In this document: positions 12,132-23,867 of the stretch, one piece after another | Layout of the letters: each line of letters begins with the position of its first letter | Position numbering within the stretch: the stretch's first letter is position 1 | NCBI GenBank assembly: GCA_023014365.1 | Contig: JAEBUN010000003.1 | Coordinates: 1,798,001 to 1,862,000, forward strand | Direction: 5' to 3' | From: Lepiota brunneoincarnata | Lineage: Eukaryota; Basidiomycota; Agaricomycetes; Agaricales; Agaricaceae | DNA: 64,000 nt | Translations under genes and position numbers: made by a program | Notes under the pieces: model-generated | What the model saw: only the letters and a program-made list of their open reading frames with translations | Told to the model about the DNA's origin: nothing | The model's database searches: none

Positions 12132-15100
12132 ATGGCCTCCCAGCTCAAGACTCAACAGCACGATGATATCCTCGTCGCCCGCTACAGGCGCCGGGGTGTA
12201 GCCCTGTCTTGTGCAGAATGCCGAAGGTACGTCTTTTGTCCGGATATAGCACATCCAGGCCCGCGTCTCACTTGTTCTCCGTCCTCGTCGTTCACCAGGT
12301 TAAAGCTCAAGTAGGCGCTCACATCACCCTCTTCTGTCCAGCCACTCACCTCCTCTCCACAGGTGCAGCCGCGTCTTTCCATGCAGGTGCCCTCTGATCA
12401 CCCTTCTTCTCCTTTACTCTCCCCTGACTTATCTCCCAGCAACTGTGTGAAAAAAGGCTGCTCTGCTATTTGCCCCGAAGGTTCTACTTTCCGACGTAGT
12501 TTTCTGTACTGGACTCACCGGACCCCCGCCAGGTTCCCTGACTACTGGCAAGGGAAATCGGTGAGCATCGATGGCCCTCCCAGTTCACCCTTTCCCTACT
12601 GACTTTTCCTAGTTTCGTTCTCGCGAACACAGAAGTCCTCCATGAAAAAATCAACCAATTGGCCAATCGTGTCCGACATCTCGAGGATGCCCTTTCCGAA
12701 TCTCACGCTCGCTTCTCTGACCAAACACATCCTCTCCTCACAGAAGACCTTTTACAGATCAAGCGGCCACTGGAGCGTGAGCGCGTTGACGAGACTTCCA
12801 ATAAGGATGAGAAGGTAGAACAAAGTGATGCTATTGACGCTCTAGGCTCTCTGTGTGTTCCTCTGCCTACCGTCCGACCCCCACCCAGGTTCTGACAACT
12901 CTGCAAGGTCTATTTCCCAAGACGGACGCTCCACATTCTTCGGCACCACCGCCAACTCTTGGGTGGGTCTCTTGCAACATCGTTTACCCACAAACATATA
13001 CTAACTGTCCATGCAGTATCTCCTGCAGGTAGGAACGGTAGGATCTTTGCCCTGCCGCTGAAATAACATATTATGTTCAGAATGAAGGGGGTTCGGAAGA
13101 TGAAGAAGATTCTCAGAGCAACCGGGAAAATATGATACCCGCAGACCTCTCCTGGCTGACGTCTGCCTTCCCTTTCAATACCACAGGCGTCAAGACCGCC
13201 CTTGAGATTCGCAGCATGATCATGGGTCACCTCCCGAACGCGAATACTGCCAAGAGGCTATGCGACATATATTACCGTTATGCTGCATGGATGCAAGTAT
13301 ACGCATACATGACCTGACGCGTTCAATTTTGACCCCTCCGCTCATAGGTACACTCCCATCACAGAACTTGATTTTTATGAGTCTATTTTCCGACCCATGT
13401 ACGACCAAACCGCAGCGCCATCGGAGCCCGTCAGCCCCCATAGCCTTGCTGTCCTGCTCATGGTCCTTGCCCTTGGCAGTCTCGTGGATCTTGATGCACC
13501 GGCCAATTCATCTCAGTCAACACAGTATTATCAGCTCAGTCGCGCTTCTCTAGCATTGGACTCCGTGCTTGAAGAGCAATCCATTCCTGGCATTCAGGCC
13601 TTAGTAAGCCACATCTCTCATTCGTATGCTCAGGCACTGATACTCTGGAAGCTGTTAATGTGTCACTTCATGTTCCTTTCAGAGATGGGAAGTCCGAGAT
13701 GGGTGATCATGGGAATAGTGGTTAAAATGGCACATAGTGTCAGTGATTCCTTTTCATAACCAACTGTCCTATACTCATGGTGATATCATAAGATCGGACT
13801 ACGTGAGAGTTTTATTTCGGAATGCATTAATGCCTACTCAACACTTAGTTTCTTAAGACCGGGATAGTGGAAAATGGAACCTCAATGCGGAAGAAACGCA
13901 TAAACGACGTGAACTCTTCTACGAGCTTTTGACTTATGATTCTTGGCAAGTACGTACAGTGTGTTCCTCTCGATCTCTGCGGCTGCTGACCTCTCGCTCC
14001 AGAGCTTGACATACGGTCGGCCTCCCTCATTTTCCTTGGCGCACATTGATAGCAAGCTTCCACATGATACTACTACAAATGCTCAAGGGGAGGTCGAAAT
14101 GAGTTGTAAGTATCTCCATGGGCTATTTGATAATTAGATCTTGATTCATGGGCGCAGTTGCGGCATGGAAACACCGGTTTTCGGCACTATGTCTTGGTGT
14201 CGTTCACGATCAGGCATTTGGTGCCAAGACCCCGCCCTTACAAGGTCATAACCGAACTCGACAAGAAAGTGCGAAATTATTATGTTCCTCCTAGCCTCCA
14301 GATTCCTGGTTTTGGTGGTTCAAAAATTGGCGGAGAGATTGAACAGCCATCAATCGAGTTGACTATGCAGAGATATATCACCTTTGCCATCAAAGAAATT
14401 AGTAAGTGATACCGAGTTGTATGATACCTCTCAAATCATTCTAACCTTGGTTACGTGAATAATTTTAGCACTATTCTACATGCACCGAGGTTTTTTTGCT
14501 CAGGCACTCGAGGACAACCCCAACGATCCGATGGGCAGCAGATACGGTCCCTCCGTACTAGCAGCTTATCGAAGTGCTTGTTCTTTTGTTGGTTTGATCG
14601 AAAGTCTATTCAAGCAGTACCCTGCGTTGACAGAACGCATGTGGTTCTTGTTCACCCACGTGTTCTCTTGTTCTGTGAGTTGATCCGGTGATTGGTGACC
14701 CACGAGTATTCATACTTCGTTCCAGATCGTGTTAGGGTCTATTGCGGTCAAGTCACAAATGCAGCTGGCTCCGTCAGCCCTGTCATATCTGGAATCAGCG
14801 TACAACCTGTTCAGTCGGGTAACTGACAATACCCGGACACAAAAAATTTTGGTGAGTAGAATTCCCAATCAAGAGGTACAACTGTCCCTGACCTAATACT
14901 AGCCCATCCTACAAAAGCTGCGGGAGCGAGCCCTTGCAGCGCTTGCAAGTGAAAAGTCGCAGGCACCATCATCCGAGATGGCAGGTCGGTCAGCTGTTCT
15001 TAACCCCAGGATCAAAAATGAGGTCAATGAATTATCCGCTCTTGGTGGCATGACCCGTTTAGTAGCTAAACGCTCCTCTCAATCCCCCTCCTACGCTTCA

Positions 15101-15763
15101 AGCCCATCCTCGCAGCCCGCATCACCGCCCGTGACACACGCTGAAGCGGTCTCCCCTGTAGCAACATACCAGACGTCCCCCGTCGACGACATACAATCAT
15201 GGGGAAGCTATGGGGTCGCCCAAGGTTATGGTATGGATGTCGAGGACTATGGATCGTATCCATCTGTTCACGGGGTTGTTCAACAAATGAATGCTGGACA
15301 ACAACCCCAGCAACCCCAATCGCAGCCACGGCAACACCAGCAGCAGCCTCAGATATCCCCCCAGCAGCAGATATCCCTCCAGCAGCAGATACCCGTCCCC
15401 CAGCAGCCGATGCACAGGCAACAGGTGCCGCCCCAGTCGCCCGTCTCTCCTCAAGTTCGTATGATCCAGCACCATCACACCATTGTGCCACAGCAACACC
15501 AGTTGACCCATCATCATCCAGCGGCCATGCAGCAAGGTCCACCAATGCCGACCTCCCCACAACCGGCACAGCAAGCGCAGGCACATGTGGCGTATGCCGG
15601 AAATCATATTCAGCAACTCGCTTCCGGTGCAATGCCCGAGTTCTTTGGATATGCAGGTGGAAATGATTACAATACTCAGATGCAGATGATACCGTCTCCC
15701 GCAACCCCACCGCAGGATCTCAATGATTCGTGGTATAACTTCATGGCACAATTCCGGCAATAA
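12132..15763 (+). CDS. Zn2Cys6 fungal transcription factor with Gln-rich C-terminus
   Basis: The binuclear zinc cluster begins about residue 27 and has spacing CX2CX6CX5CX2CX8C. It runs from SCAECRR through LKLKCSRVFPCSN to CVKKGCSAIC. The next sequence, PEGSLTTGKGNRFVLAN, is the extension seen in many agaricomycete members, and a coiled coil follows (HEKINQLANRVRHLEDAL). The cluster is spread over several tiny exons (12299-12310 and 12363-12386). A middle-homology-type region includes LSWLTSAFPFNTTGVKTAL and RLCDIYYRYAAWMYTPITE. The last exon, from about 14900, is low-complexity, with many Gln and Pro and some His runs, and ends SWYNFMAQFRQ. It is nuclear and binds DNA by family knowledge; its targets are unknown. 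The start ATG at 12132 gives MASQLKTQQHDDIL just before the cluster. Confidence 0.88.
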
Positions 15764-16025
15764 CGGTATTAGCTTGAAATTTGGTCTTTCTTGCTGTCTT
15801 ACCTTTCTCTTCTTGTCCCGGCGCGCAGGCTTTTAGAACCTCTGCTGTATATTTCTGAGAATGTATATACGATGTATTGAGTGTATCCTTATTTGTCCTA
15901 GTTATTCTGTAATAGCCTAATGCGTCTGGTTGGCTGAGACGTGTCCGTGATAATTCTCCGTCGACGTTCTGCAGGAGACTTACACTCCTTTCTCTTGCTT
16001 TTTGCTTTCATATCCTCTTGCGAGC

Positions 16026-19000
16026 ATGCCTGCCCCAGATGCCCGCATGCGAAACAAAGTTAGTCTGAACCCGGCCAAGGTCATCACCACTTCGTGAGTC
16101 GATATTCTTATATAATAACTCCCTCAAAGGATTGATCCATATATGCAGGATACCAAGTAGGCAGATACCCAAGCTCGTAGCCGCAGATATCTTGTTCGTG
16201 TTGACTTTGCAGTCAGCCAAGGAGTGGTTGTTGGATTTTGACGTAGGCATATTCTGGGTCGTGATGCGGGTGTTGGCATGCGGGGGGCTAGGTGTGCTGG
16301 TTTGGGAGGCTATGACACAGCAGATTGCGAAGAGAAAGGACATAGAGGTGAGGGTGATTCATTTCAAAGAGTGTTGTTTGACGGCTTATGGCTCTTAGTG
16401 GTCGGCAATTGCAATGGCGGGAGTGCTGTTGTTCGTGCAGCAATCGTGTCTATTCACTGCACTGTATCGGTTGTCCTCCGCTCGGTGAGATTCTCGGTGT
16501 AGGTCGAGCTGCGAGTTGAGCTAAGATGTTGTGTAGGACACTCATGTTCACATACTTCTCAAAACTATGGGTGGCGGCATTCATCTCCTCTTCCTCCGTG
16601 AGCTAAAAATATCCTCATTTGTATCCCCCGGATCCTAATTCTCTGAAATTCTCTGAAATTTTCAAGGCGCAAAAGATGGCTGCAGTAACATGTGCGGCTG
16701 TGCTATCCCTCCTCTTCGACACTCACTTCTCGCCGGCTACGTTCTGGCGATATGTGCCTGGCTATGGTGCACTCTTGTTGCATGGGCTTGCTTCGACGGC
16801 GCTCGACCACACAATTAGTGTGGTGGCGCCCCCGTTGGGCGAGACGTTCACGATGGCAGCCATAGTTTTCGCTGCATCAATCGTTGCGCTGCCGTTTTAT
16901 GCGTTCAAGACTATCGTTGTACGTTTTCACCCTCCCGACCCCCGCCCTACCATTGAAACCTATCATTCGTTTAGCTTCACTTTCCTCCAGCACCCATTCT
17001 TCCCCTTTCCTCTCTTGCTATCATCCCAGTCATCGCGTACACACTACTTCTTTACACTCCTTTGGCAACTCGATCGTTAAACCACCAAATGTACTCACCT
17101 GGCCACTTTGCCCTATCCTTTCCCACTATCATCCTTGCATCGACGATACTAGGTCCGCTAGCGTTCACGCAACATCACAGATGGTCAGATATCCTCATTG
17201 CAGGTCTCCTTTACGTCGGTTAGTCGCGTTATTCGCGCACATGATCCTGCATTAACAGAAAATGCTTTGGTAGGCATGTATCCCGAAAGCATCGACACGT
17301 TTGCAGCACGGCCACGTACACCAACATCACGGTTAATCAAGTTATACATGAAAACGATTCTTTCGAACCCAGAGTCACGGAAAATTTTCTATTTCTTGTT
17401 GCTCAATCTTTGTTATATGCTTGTGCAGATGCTGTATGGTGTTTGGACGAATAGTCTTGGGCTGATATCTGATGGTATGTTATGTCTTACCTCCGACTTT
17501 GGATTAACCAAGGGGTGCTAATGGGTGATGGTGGCAGCCATTCATATGGCTTTTGATTGTATGGCTATCGGGGTAGGCCTGTTCGCATCCGTTATGGCTA
17601 CTTGGGAGCCGAATGAACGGTTCACATACGGGTGAGTTTTGTTTTCCCTCCTAATTTTGGGATTTTTAACAAACAAGGGCTTTGTAGCTACGGGAGGATC
17701 GAAACACTGTCAGGATTTGCAAACGGGATTTTCCTCATTCTGATCTCGATATTTATCGTCTTTGAGGCAATCCAGCGGATGTAAGGTGCTTGGCCCTGCT
17801 AACGAGCCCGTACCTAACTTGTCCCTTGCAGATTGGAACCTCCTGAAATGAACACCAGTCAACTGTTGCTTGTCAGCTCGGTAGGCCTGGGAGTGAATCT
17901 GTTTGGTATGTTCGCGATGGGTGGCCATCATCACCATGTACGTTCCTATTCACCGGTATGTGTTTCGAGTAGCCTGATGGTTCACATATACAGGGTGGTC
18001 ATTCGCACTCACATGGTCATTCGCATTCGCACTCCCATGCATCTACACCCACACCTCTAGCCAATAGTCCGACCGGCGACTCACATTCGCATTCGCATTC
18101 ACCCTCTCCGCCGCCTTCCACTACACATTCTCATTTCGAGTTCCCCACGGGCGGTGGGGATCGTTCTCACTCTCACTCTCACTCTCACTCAGACCGCTCT
18201 CATTCACATTTACCACACGTGCCCGCACGAGCCATCTCGTTCTCACCAACGTCCCCGACTGCAGCACAGTCGGTGACTAGACCAACGCACCAACGCTCAC
18301 TTTCCTTCGCTCCTGGTCTCAGGTCTCCTGTTTCTCCTACAGCCCACGCCCATGCACAAACACAAGGGCGTGGACACGGGCATGGACATCGACATTTGCG
18401 GGCACCGTCGCTTCAAATCCAGACGTCGCCTTCAGCTGCTGACTCGGAAGGTGCCTCAACACCTATTACGCCCAGTTACAAGTTTGTGCATGATGAGCAC
18501 CTTGAAAAGCATCACCATGAACAGCATTCACACGGACATGATGGACACAGTCATAACATGCGTGGAGTATTTCTGCATGTCATGGCCGTGAGTGAGTTGT
18601 TCTGCCGCCGTAGAAGTTGTTAACAAAAATCCGTTTAGGATACTCTGGGATCGGTTGGGGTCATATTGTCCACTTTGCTCATTGCAGTTTTACGGGTGGA
18701 CCGGCTTCGATCCCATCGCTTCGCTGTTCATAGCGGTGCTGATCGCTGCAAGCGTAATACCACTCGTCCTGGATACAGGCAGAATTCTGTCCCTGGATGT
18801 TGGCGATGGGGACGTGAAAATCCAAGAGGCTCTTGCTGAGGTACGATGACCAAACTTTTTCCGATTTCCGCTGAATCAACTTTTTGATCTTATATAGCTC
18901 TCGAATATCGAAGGCCTCGCGTCTTACACCAATCCCCGTTTTTGGCCCAAAGACTCAACGATGCTCATTGGGTCGATCCACATCCAACTGGCGCACTCCG

Positions 19001-19158
19001 CGGCATCGTACGATCCATCGGGTCCACATTCAAATACGCGCACGACATATACACGAATCGATCGTATTGTAGAGAGGGTGCAGGCTATACTGAAGGAGCG
19101 GATTGTGGGATTGGAGGAATTGACGGTGCAGGTTGAGGAGGAGTCGAGGACGCCTTAG
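16026..19158 (+). CDS. MSC2: MSC2-type zinc transporter (cation diffusion facilitator)
   Basis: This is an ER/secretory-pathway zinc transporter of the MSC2/ZnT5 subgroup of CDF proteins. The N-terminal half has extra membrane helices, as MSC2 does (KLVAADILFVLTLQSAKEW, FWRYVPGYGALLLHGLAST, TMAAIVFAASIVALPFYAF). The CDF core follows: KIFYFLLLNLCYMLVQMLYG, then the metal-site motif SDAIHMAFD (HxxxD) and YGYGRIETLSGFANGIF. A very His-rich cytosolic loop spans about 17930-18560 (SHSHGHSHSHSH-type). The second HxxxD is HVMADTLGSVGV. The cytosolic C-terminal domain ends EVEEESRTP. The start MPAPDARMRNKVSLNP joins over an intron near 16094-16148. It transports Zn2+ into the early secretory pathway, in yeast as a heteromer with Zrg17; the partner is not in this window. 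Confidence 0.92.
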
Positions 19159-19315
19159 TCTCACTTAGCCTTGTCGTATTTTTTTTTTGTTTGCCAGATC
19201 CGGACTTGTATATTCTGGTCGTAGTTGTAGCCAATGATGGATGTCCATGTGTTGAAGAGATAACTTATGGAGCGTGTGACAACGTGGTTTCAATCTGTTT
19301 CTATAGGAAGGAGGA

Positions 19316-20612
19316 ATGCTTTCATCCCTTTCGCTGTTCGTCGCCACTCCGCAGCAGGTTATCGTGTCCAGGAAACGGACGTCAGTGGAATGGGGGAGGG
19401 GACTGACGCTAGAAGAGTACCTGGAACGGGATGCGGTTGGGGAGGGTGAAGAGTTTGGGAGGGATGGTAAATTGATAACTTGGTAGGTTTGTTCAGATCT
19501 GAAGAACTACGAAAGCAAAACAGGCAATAATGTGCACGTATATTTTGGAAGGGTACTGGCTCCGAGAGACGATCCGACTACTCTCGACTTTTTCTCCTCG
19601 TGCGAGACGTATGGTTCCCGTCATATGCAATCACCTCGAAGGAAGCTAATGAGAGCCACTTGGACGTGGGGGGAAACAGATTCAAACGCAAAGTGGCAGT
19701 TTCGTACCAGACTCAACCTGAAGCAAAGCTGGAGCTGAGATTCGGGTACAGTATCGCGTCGGTGTTCACGCCTCCACAATACCGGGGCAAAGGATATGCC
19801 CGACACATGATGAGGCTCTTGCACTGGGTTCTCGCAGGAGAAGAATACCTCTCCACGAAGGCGTTTCCGGAGGATGAAGTGGGGAGCAAGACCTGAGAGA
19901 GGTGCAAGCTGTGGGAGACGGTGTGGTTTCAGCATTGTGGAGTGACGTTGGGCCGAGGCTGTACAGTGAGTGCGGAATGGGCGTAAGTGGTGGGAACGAG
20001 GATGGGTGGGTTGTGCGCGACCCAATTTCGATTGTATGGGAAGTGGGGGAGGGTGTAGTGCTGCCCAAGCGTGGAGAGGAGGGGTACGAGTTGATATGGC
20101 TGGACGAAACGACGGCAGAAGAGATGTGGAACGAGGACGGGGAGAGGATCCAGGCAGAGCTTGTACAAAGTGCGACCAAGGAGAACAAGACGCAATTCAG
20201 CTTTTTGCCAGGCGGAGGCGTGGCGGCGTTCCAGTGGTTCAGGCTGCATTACCATTTCAGTAGATATGTGGAGGATGCTCCTGTGTTCTGCGGCGTGCGG
20301 ATCGGTCATGAACGGACGTATGCCACATGGACGTTTGAGTATCGACCGGGATCTCCGAAGACGCTCATTGTGACGCGGTTGAGGGCAGATGAAAGCACAA
20401 TCCGAGCATTAGTAGGGAGCTTGTTGAGCTACGCGCTGCGATACGGAATGGAGAAGGTTGAAGTATGGAATCTAGGACAAACGCTAGAGGCAGTCGTTGC
20501 GGACCTGAGAGGCAAAAATGTTTGTCGAGAGGATCATCTGTCGTCGATAAAGTGGTATGGGCCAGAACAGGGAGTAGAGTGGAAGAATAACGAAAGGTAC
20601 TGCTGGTGTTAG
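19316..20612 (+). CDS. LYC1: LYC1-type lysine N6-acetyltransferase, apparent frameshifts
   Basis: GNAT-fold protein related to Yarrowia LYC1, which acetylates L-lysine at N6 as the first step of a lysine breakdown route. The start ATG at 19316 gives MLSSLSLFVATPQQVIVSRK, then LTLEEYLERDAVGEGEEF, an intron, and VLAPRDDPTTLDFFSSCET. The acetyl-CoA loop is present (IASVFTPPQYRGKGYARHMM). The C-terminal LYC1 domain follows (VVSALWSDVGPRLYSECG, WLDETTAEEMW) and ends NNERYCWC. Between 19871 and 19905 the reading frame moves by +1 twice with no room for an intron: KAFPED is in one frame, KWGARPER in the next and REVQAVGDG in the third. So either the assembly has two extra bases or this copy is broken. 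It is downstream of MSC2 with a 157-base gap. Confidence 0.78.
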
Positions 20613-20738
20613 ATCACGTGACTCTATGTACAACACCCCCTGTTGAACAACTTCTTCTACCCCTTCCCGACTTGCAATGCCTCTCTGTGGTACATCCAGC
20701 AGCAGCAACAACGCCTCTTTCGGAAGAAATAGACCAGT

Positions 20739-21908
20739 ATGAAACACACCCTCAAGTTTCGTTCACATGCTCACGGTCAGTCCGGTGCAGATTCAAAGAA
20801 AGGTAACCTCGTCTATCCAGCTTCTACTATTATCGTATTCAGTCTGAGGCTGAATTTCAAGGTAGTCGTCTGTGGAGATGGTGCATGTGGTGCGCTTCCC
20901 CCGCTATACACTCGACCAATCTCCTGATTCTTATTTCAACCACAGGAAAGACGTCCCTGTTGAACGTCTTTACAAGAGGTTTCTTCACTCAAGTCTAGTG
21001 CGTGTTCAAGTACACACCTACCAAATCCTCCCTTCACACTCTGTCTTCACCTGGTGACTCCAGTGAGCCAACCGTATTCGAGAACTACGTGCACGATCTC
21101 TATGTCGACGACCAGCTAGTGGAACTCAGCCTGTGGGATACCGCTGGTCCGTGTCTCCCAGCTCCACGCTATTACACTGCAACCATCTCACGCTCCAGCG
21201 CAATTTACATGAAACAGGGCAAGAGGAGTTCGATCGTCTGCGCTCACTATCCTATGCCGAAACACATGTTATCATGATCTGCTTCTCGGTCGACAACCCA
21301 ACCTCACTAGAAAATGTCGAGTCAAAGGTATGCAATTACCATCAGCCTTCTCCTCCCCTTGCATTAACAACCATTACGTACCCAAAAAGTGGCTCGACGA
21401 GATCTTAGAATATTGCCCAGGTGTCAAAGTAAGCATCCTCAATACTTCCACTCCTCAGAAAAACAAGGTTATACGAACCCCGTAACCATCGCACTAGCTC
21501 GTCCTTGTCGGTGCGCTTTCCCCGTTTCTCCCCCCTTCTCGCCGCTACAGTTCATGTGTTTACGCCCGCATTCATTCCATACAGCCCTAAAATGCGATCT
21601 ACGAGAAGATCGAGCGATAAAGGAACGGCTACAGCGCTATGGCACACATCCGGTGCAGTACGAAGAGGGACTAGCAGTTGCACGGCGGATCCGGGCCTCT
21701 CGGTATCTCGGTACGTTTTCCATCCCTTGCGCTGCAGCCCCGCCAGTAACAGTAACACATACAAATGGTTTTGTGTCTTGTCTGCGCTTCACTAGAATGT
21801 AGCTCCAAGCACAATCGGGGCGTATCCGAGGTCTTCTACGAAGCCGCCCGCGTCTCGTTAAGCACAAGAGCAAAAGGATCCGGAGATGGAAGTTGTATTA
21901 TAATGTGA
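20739..21908 (+). CDS. RHO3: Rho-family small GTPase RHO3
   Basis: Membrane-anchored GTPase controlling polarised growth and exocytosis. The sequence [20 protein letters not shown] splices to [18 protein letters not shown], which holds the P-loop GxxxxGKT. Next are [18 protein letters not shown] (switch I Thr), [17 protein letters not shown] (G3 and switch II), [10 protein letters not shown] (G4), [20 protein letters not shown] and [11 protein letters not shown] (G5 region). The C-terminus is a CAAX box, CIIM, for which farnesylation is likely because the last residue is Met. The [13 protein letters not shown] block and the KCDL form of G4 favour RHO3 over RHO1 or CDC42. Five or more introns were traced, including one right after the P-loop GACG. 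The stop TGA is at 21906-21908. Confidence 0.9.
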
Positions 21909-22492
21909 TGGGATGCCCATACCCGGCCCATTGCATTCGAACGACCGGGGACGATTGTACGGGCCAGGCAGAGTCGGCGCGATGGAGCATGACGTTCTCG
22001 ACTTTGGTTTTTTTTTTTTTTGGCGCTTCTCTCCGTGTCGGCCTCTTGGCCCTGAGCCGTTAACGCTTCTCTTTTCTCCTTTCCGTTGGTTCTGCCTTGG
22101 CCACCATACTGATATAGTCCATTCACCTTAATCAATTCTCTATACATAGCTCTCACATGGACCCCTATGCATCACCTGCCTCCGGATGTAGAGTATATTA
22201 TGAATGATTCCTTCATCTACCGACGGGGAAACCAAGTCGCCCTGGAAGCTCGGGCCGAGCCTTTACCCATCTGCCATCCCCAGTACTAGTGCTCAATGTT
22301 CAACATTGATGACTACCATGGGTGGGTTTCAATGCACCCACATGGAGGGTGTATACTCTAGTGCTGGCGTCATTTACAGTTTCTCAATAAGGTAGGATAT
22401 AAGGACCTAAGGTAGCTGTATGTATCAAATGCAGGTGAAGGGTGGAAAGAAATACAATAATCATGCAAACTTCTTCATCATGACAAACCTCT
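21909..22492. other. Convergent intergenic region, RHO3 / HNH gene
   Basis: It lies between two converging genes, so it holds two 3' UTRs. A run of 14 T is at 22008-22021. No gene was seen. Confidence 0.5.
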
Positions 22493-23432
22493 TCAAATCT
22501 CCATGATTTCCCTGTACTTAGCCATATTCTCCTCAGCTGTTCCCCCATATGACACTCCTTCTGCAATAGAGGCCTTCCAGGTTGGGAGCTCTTTGGAAGA
22601 CATGAGGACTTTCATGATTTGCTCATGATTCCAAGACACAGTGATGGAGTCATCCATTGGAGCACTGCCAGGGCCTGGAGCACCAGGAACAGAGGAAATA
22701 GAGGGTACATTTCCAGGATCAGGGAGCAAATTGCCTTGGTTGTCAATACGAGAGGCAAACCAATCTTGCCAACCAATTTGTCCATTGAGTGGAGGATCAT
22801 TGCGGAAAGGCCAACAGGGCACGAACTCTAGCTTCATGAAGGAGGAAGATGGCAGGGAAGGGAAAGTGATAGTCCTGACAATCTAAGAGTACTCCATGGC
22901 CATGGATAATGTTGAAGTTCACACCTGCCACTGAAATTTATGAGAACAAGTCTGTGCACCTCCTGAATAGGGGTGAAGTTAGAAGTTGGAACAGTGGAGT
23001 CAGGATCACCACATACTGGCACCCAGCGAAGAAAAAAATAGTGTTGATTGAATGAAACATGGTGAGATGGACACAGCAAGATTCCATTCCTTGACTCATG
23101 CCCAACATTTTCCTTGGCAAACTCAGGAACATAGCCCCAACGGCGAAGGTCTTTCCACTACTTGTGATGAAATAAACTAGGAACAAAAATATTGGATCAC
23201 AAACCGTATCAGGTTCTGCTTTTGGAATTATGTGTGTATGGTGCAACTCAATACCCATGCCACAGACTATGCACACTTTTTCCCCCATGAATACATCACG
23301 GTTGTCAATTCCAGTTTCAAAAGCCATAAGACTTGACACTGATGAGATCTGGGAACTGCCATGTGGGTAACGAAAATCTTTGGGTGGTGAGGAGGGCAGG
23401 GGGAGTGGGAAGTGGGTTAGAGTGGATGACAT
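22493..23432 (-). CDS. HNH_2-type nuclease-domain protein, apparent frameshift
   Basis: It belongs to a family of HNH-domain proteins common in agaricomycetes, of unknown biological role. After a Pro/Ser-rich start comes the HNH core: KVCIVCGMGIELHHTHIIPK, then (over an intron near 23165-23208) DTWKDLRRWGYVPEFA and NGILLCPSHHVSFNQHYFFL. So the CxxC, HHxxH and N...LCxxHH zinc and catalytic positions are all present. Later exons give RLVLINFSGR and DYHFPFPAIFLLHEARVR. That frame then stops (ALLAFPQ), while the family's continuation, CWPFRNDPP onward to TWKASIAEG and GGTAEENMAKYREIMEI, sits one frame over. The shift lies at about 22811-22825. Either one extra base is present in the assembly, or the protein ends early near 22796 and lacks its tail. 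Confidence 0.72.
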
Positions 23433-23867
23433 GGCTGAACGCAGGATTACCAGTCAGCATTAGAGTGCATGTATTTGGCACTGCTTTTCAACTGCCTTTC
23501 AATGACATCATCAGGACCGTTACCTTTGCTGATCCGTCGCCTCCAGCGCTACCGCTCAACGTTTGTCTATATCAAGTCTAAATTCTAAGTACGGGGGTCC
23601 ACGCATCGACCAGATGTAGCACGGTAAGTGGGCCCGAAGAACTCGAAACGTAAAGACGGCCCTACATATCCATTACGTCGCATCCAAAGCAAAGGAGGAA
23701 GCGTCAGTGACGTGTTCTATGACAATCAAAATGTCCAGAAGGAAGCGAGCGAGAAAAAAAAAAAGAGCTTATGAAGCCAACCGGAGCGCCTGCTTAACTG
23801 ATAACAGGTCCCGGAGACATAGCCCATCATAGTCTAGTGCCCCGCTGATAATGATAGACAAAGCGAA
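23433..23867. other. Intergenic, HNH gene promoter side
   Basis: About 435 bases lie between the start of the HNH gene and the stop of the serine dehydratase, both on the minus strand. A short A-run is at about 23755-23764. No gene was seen. Confidence 0.45.
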
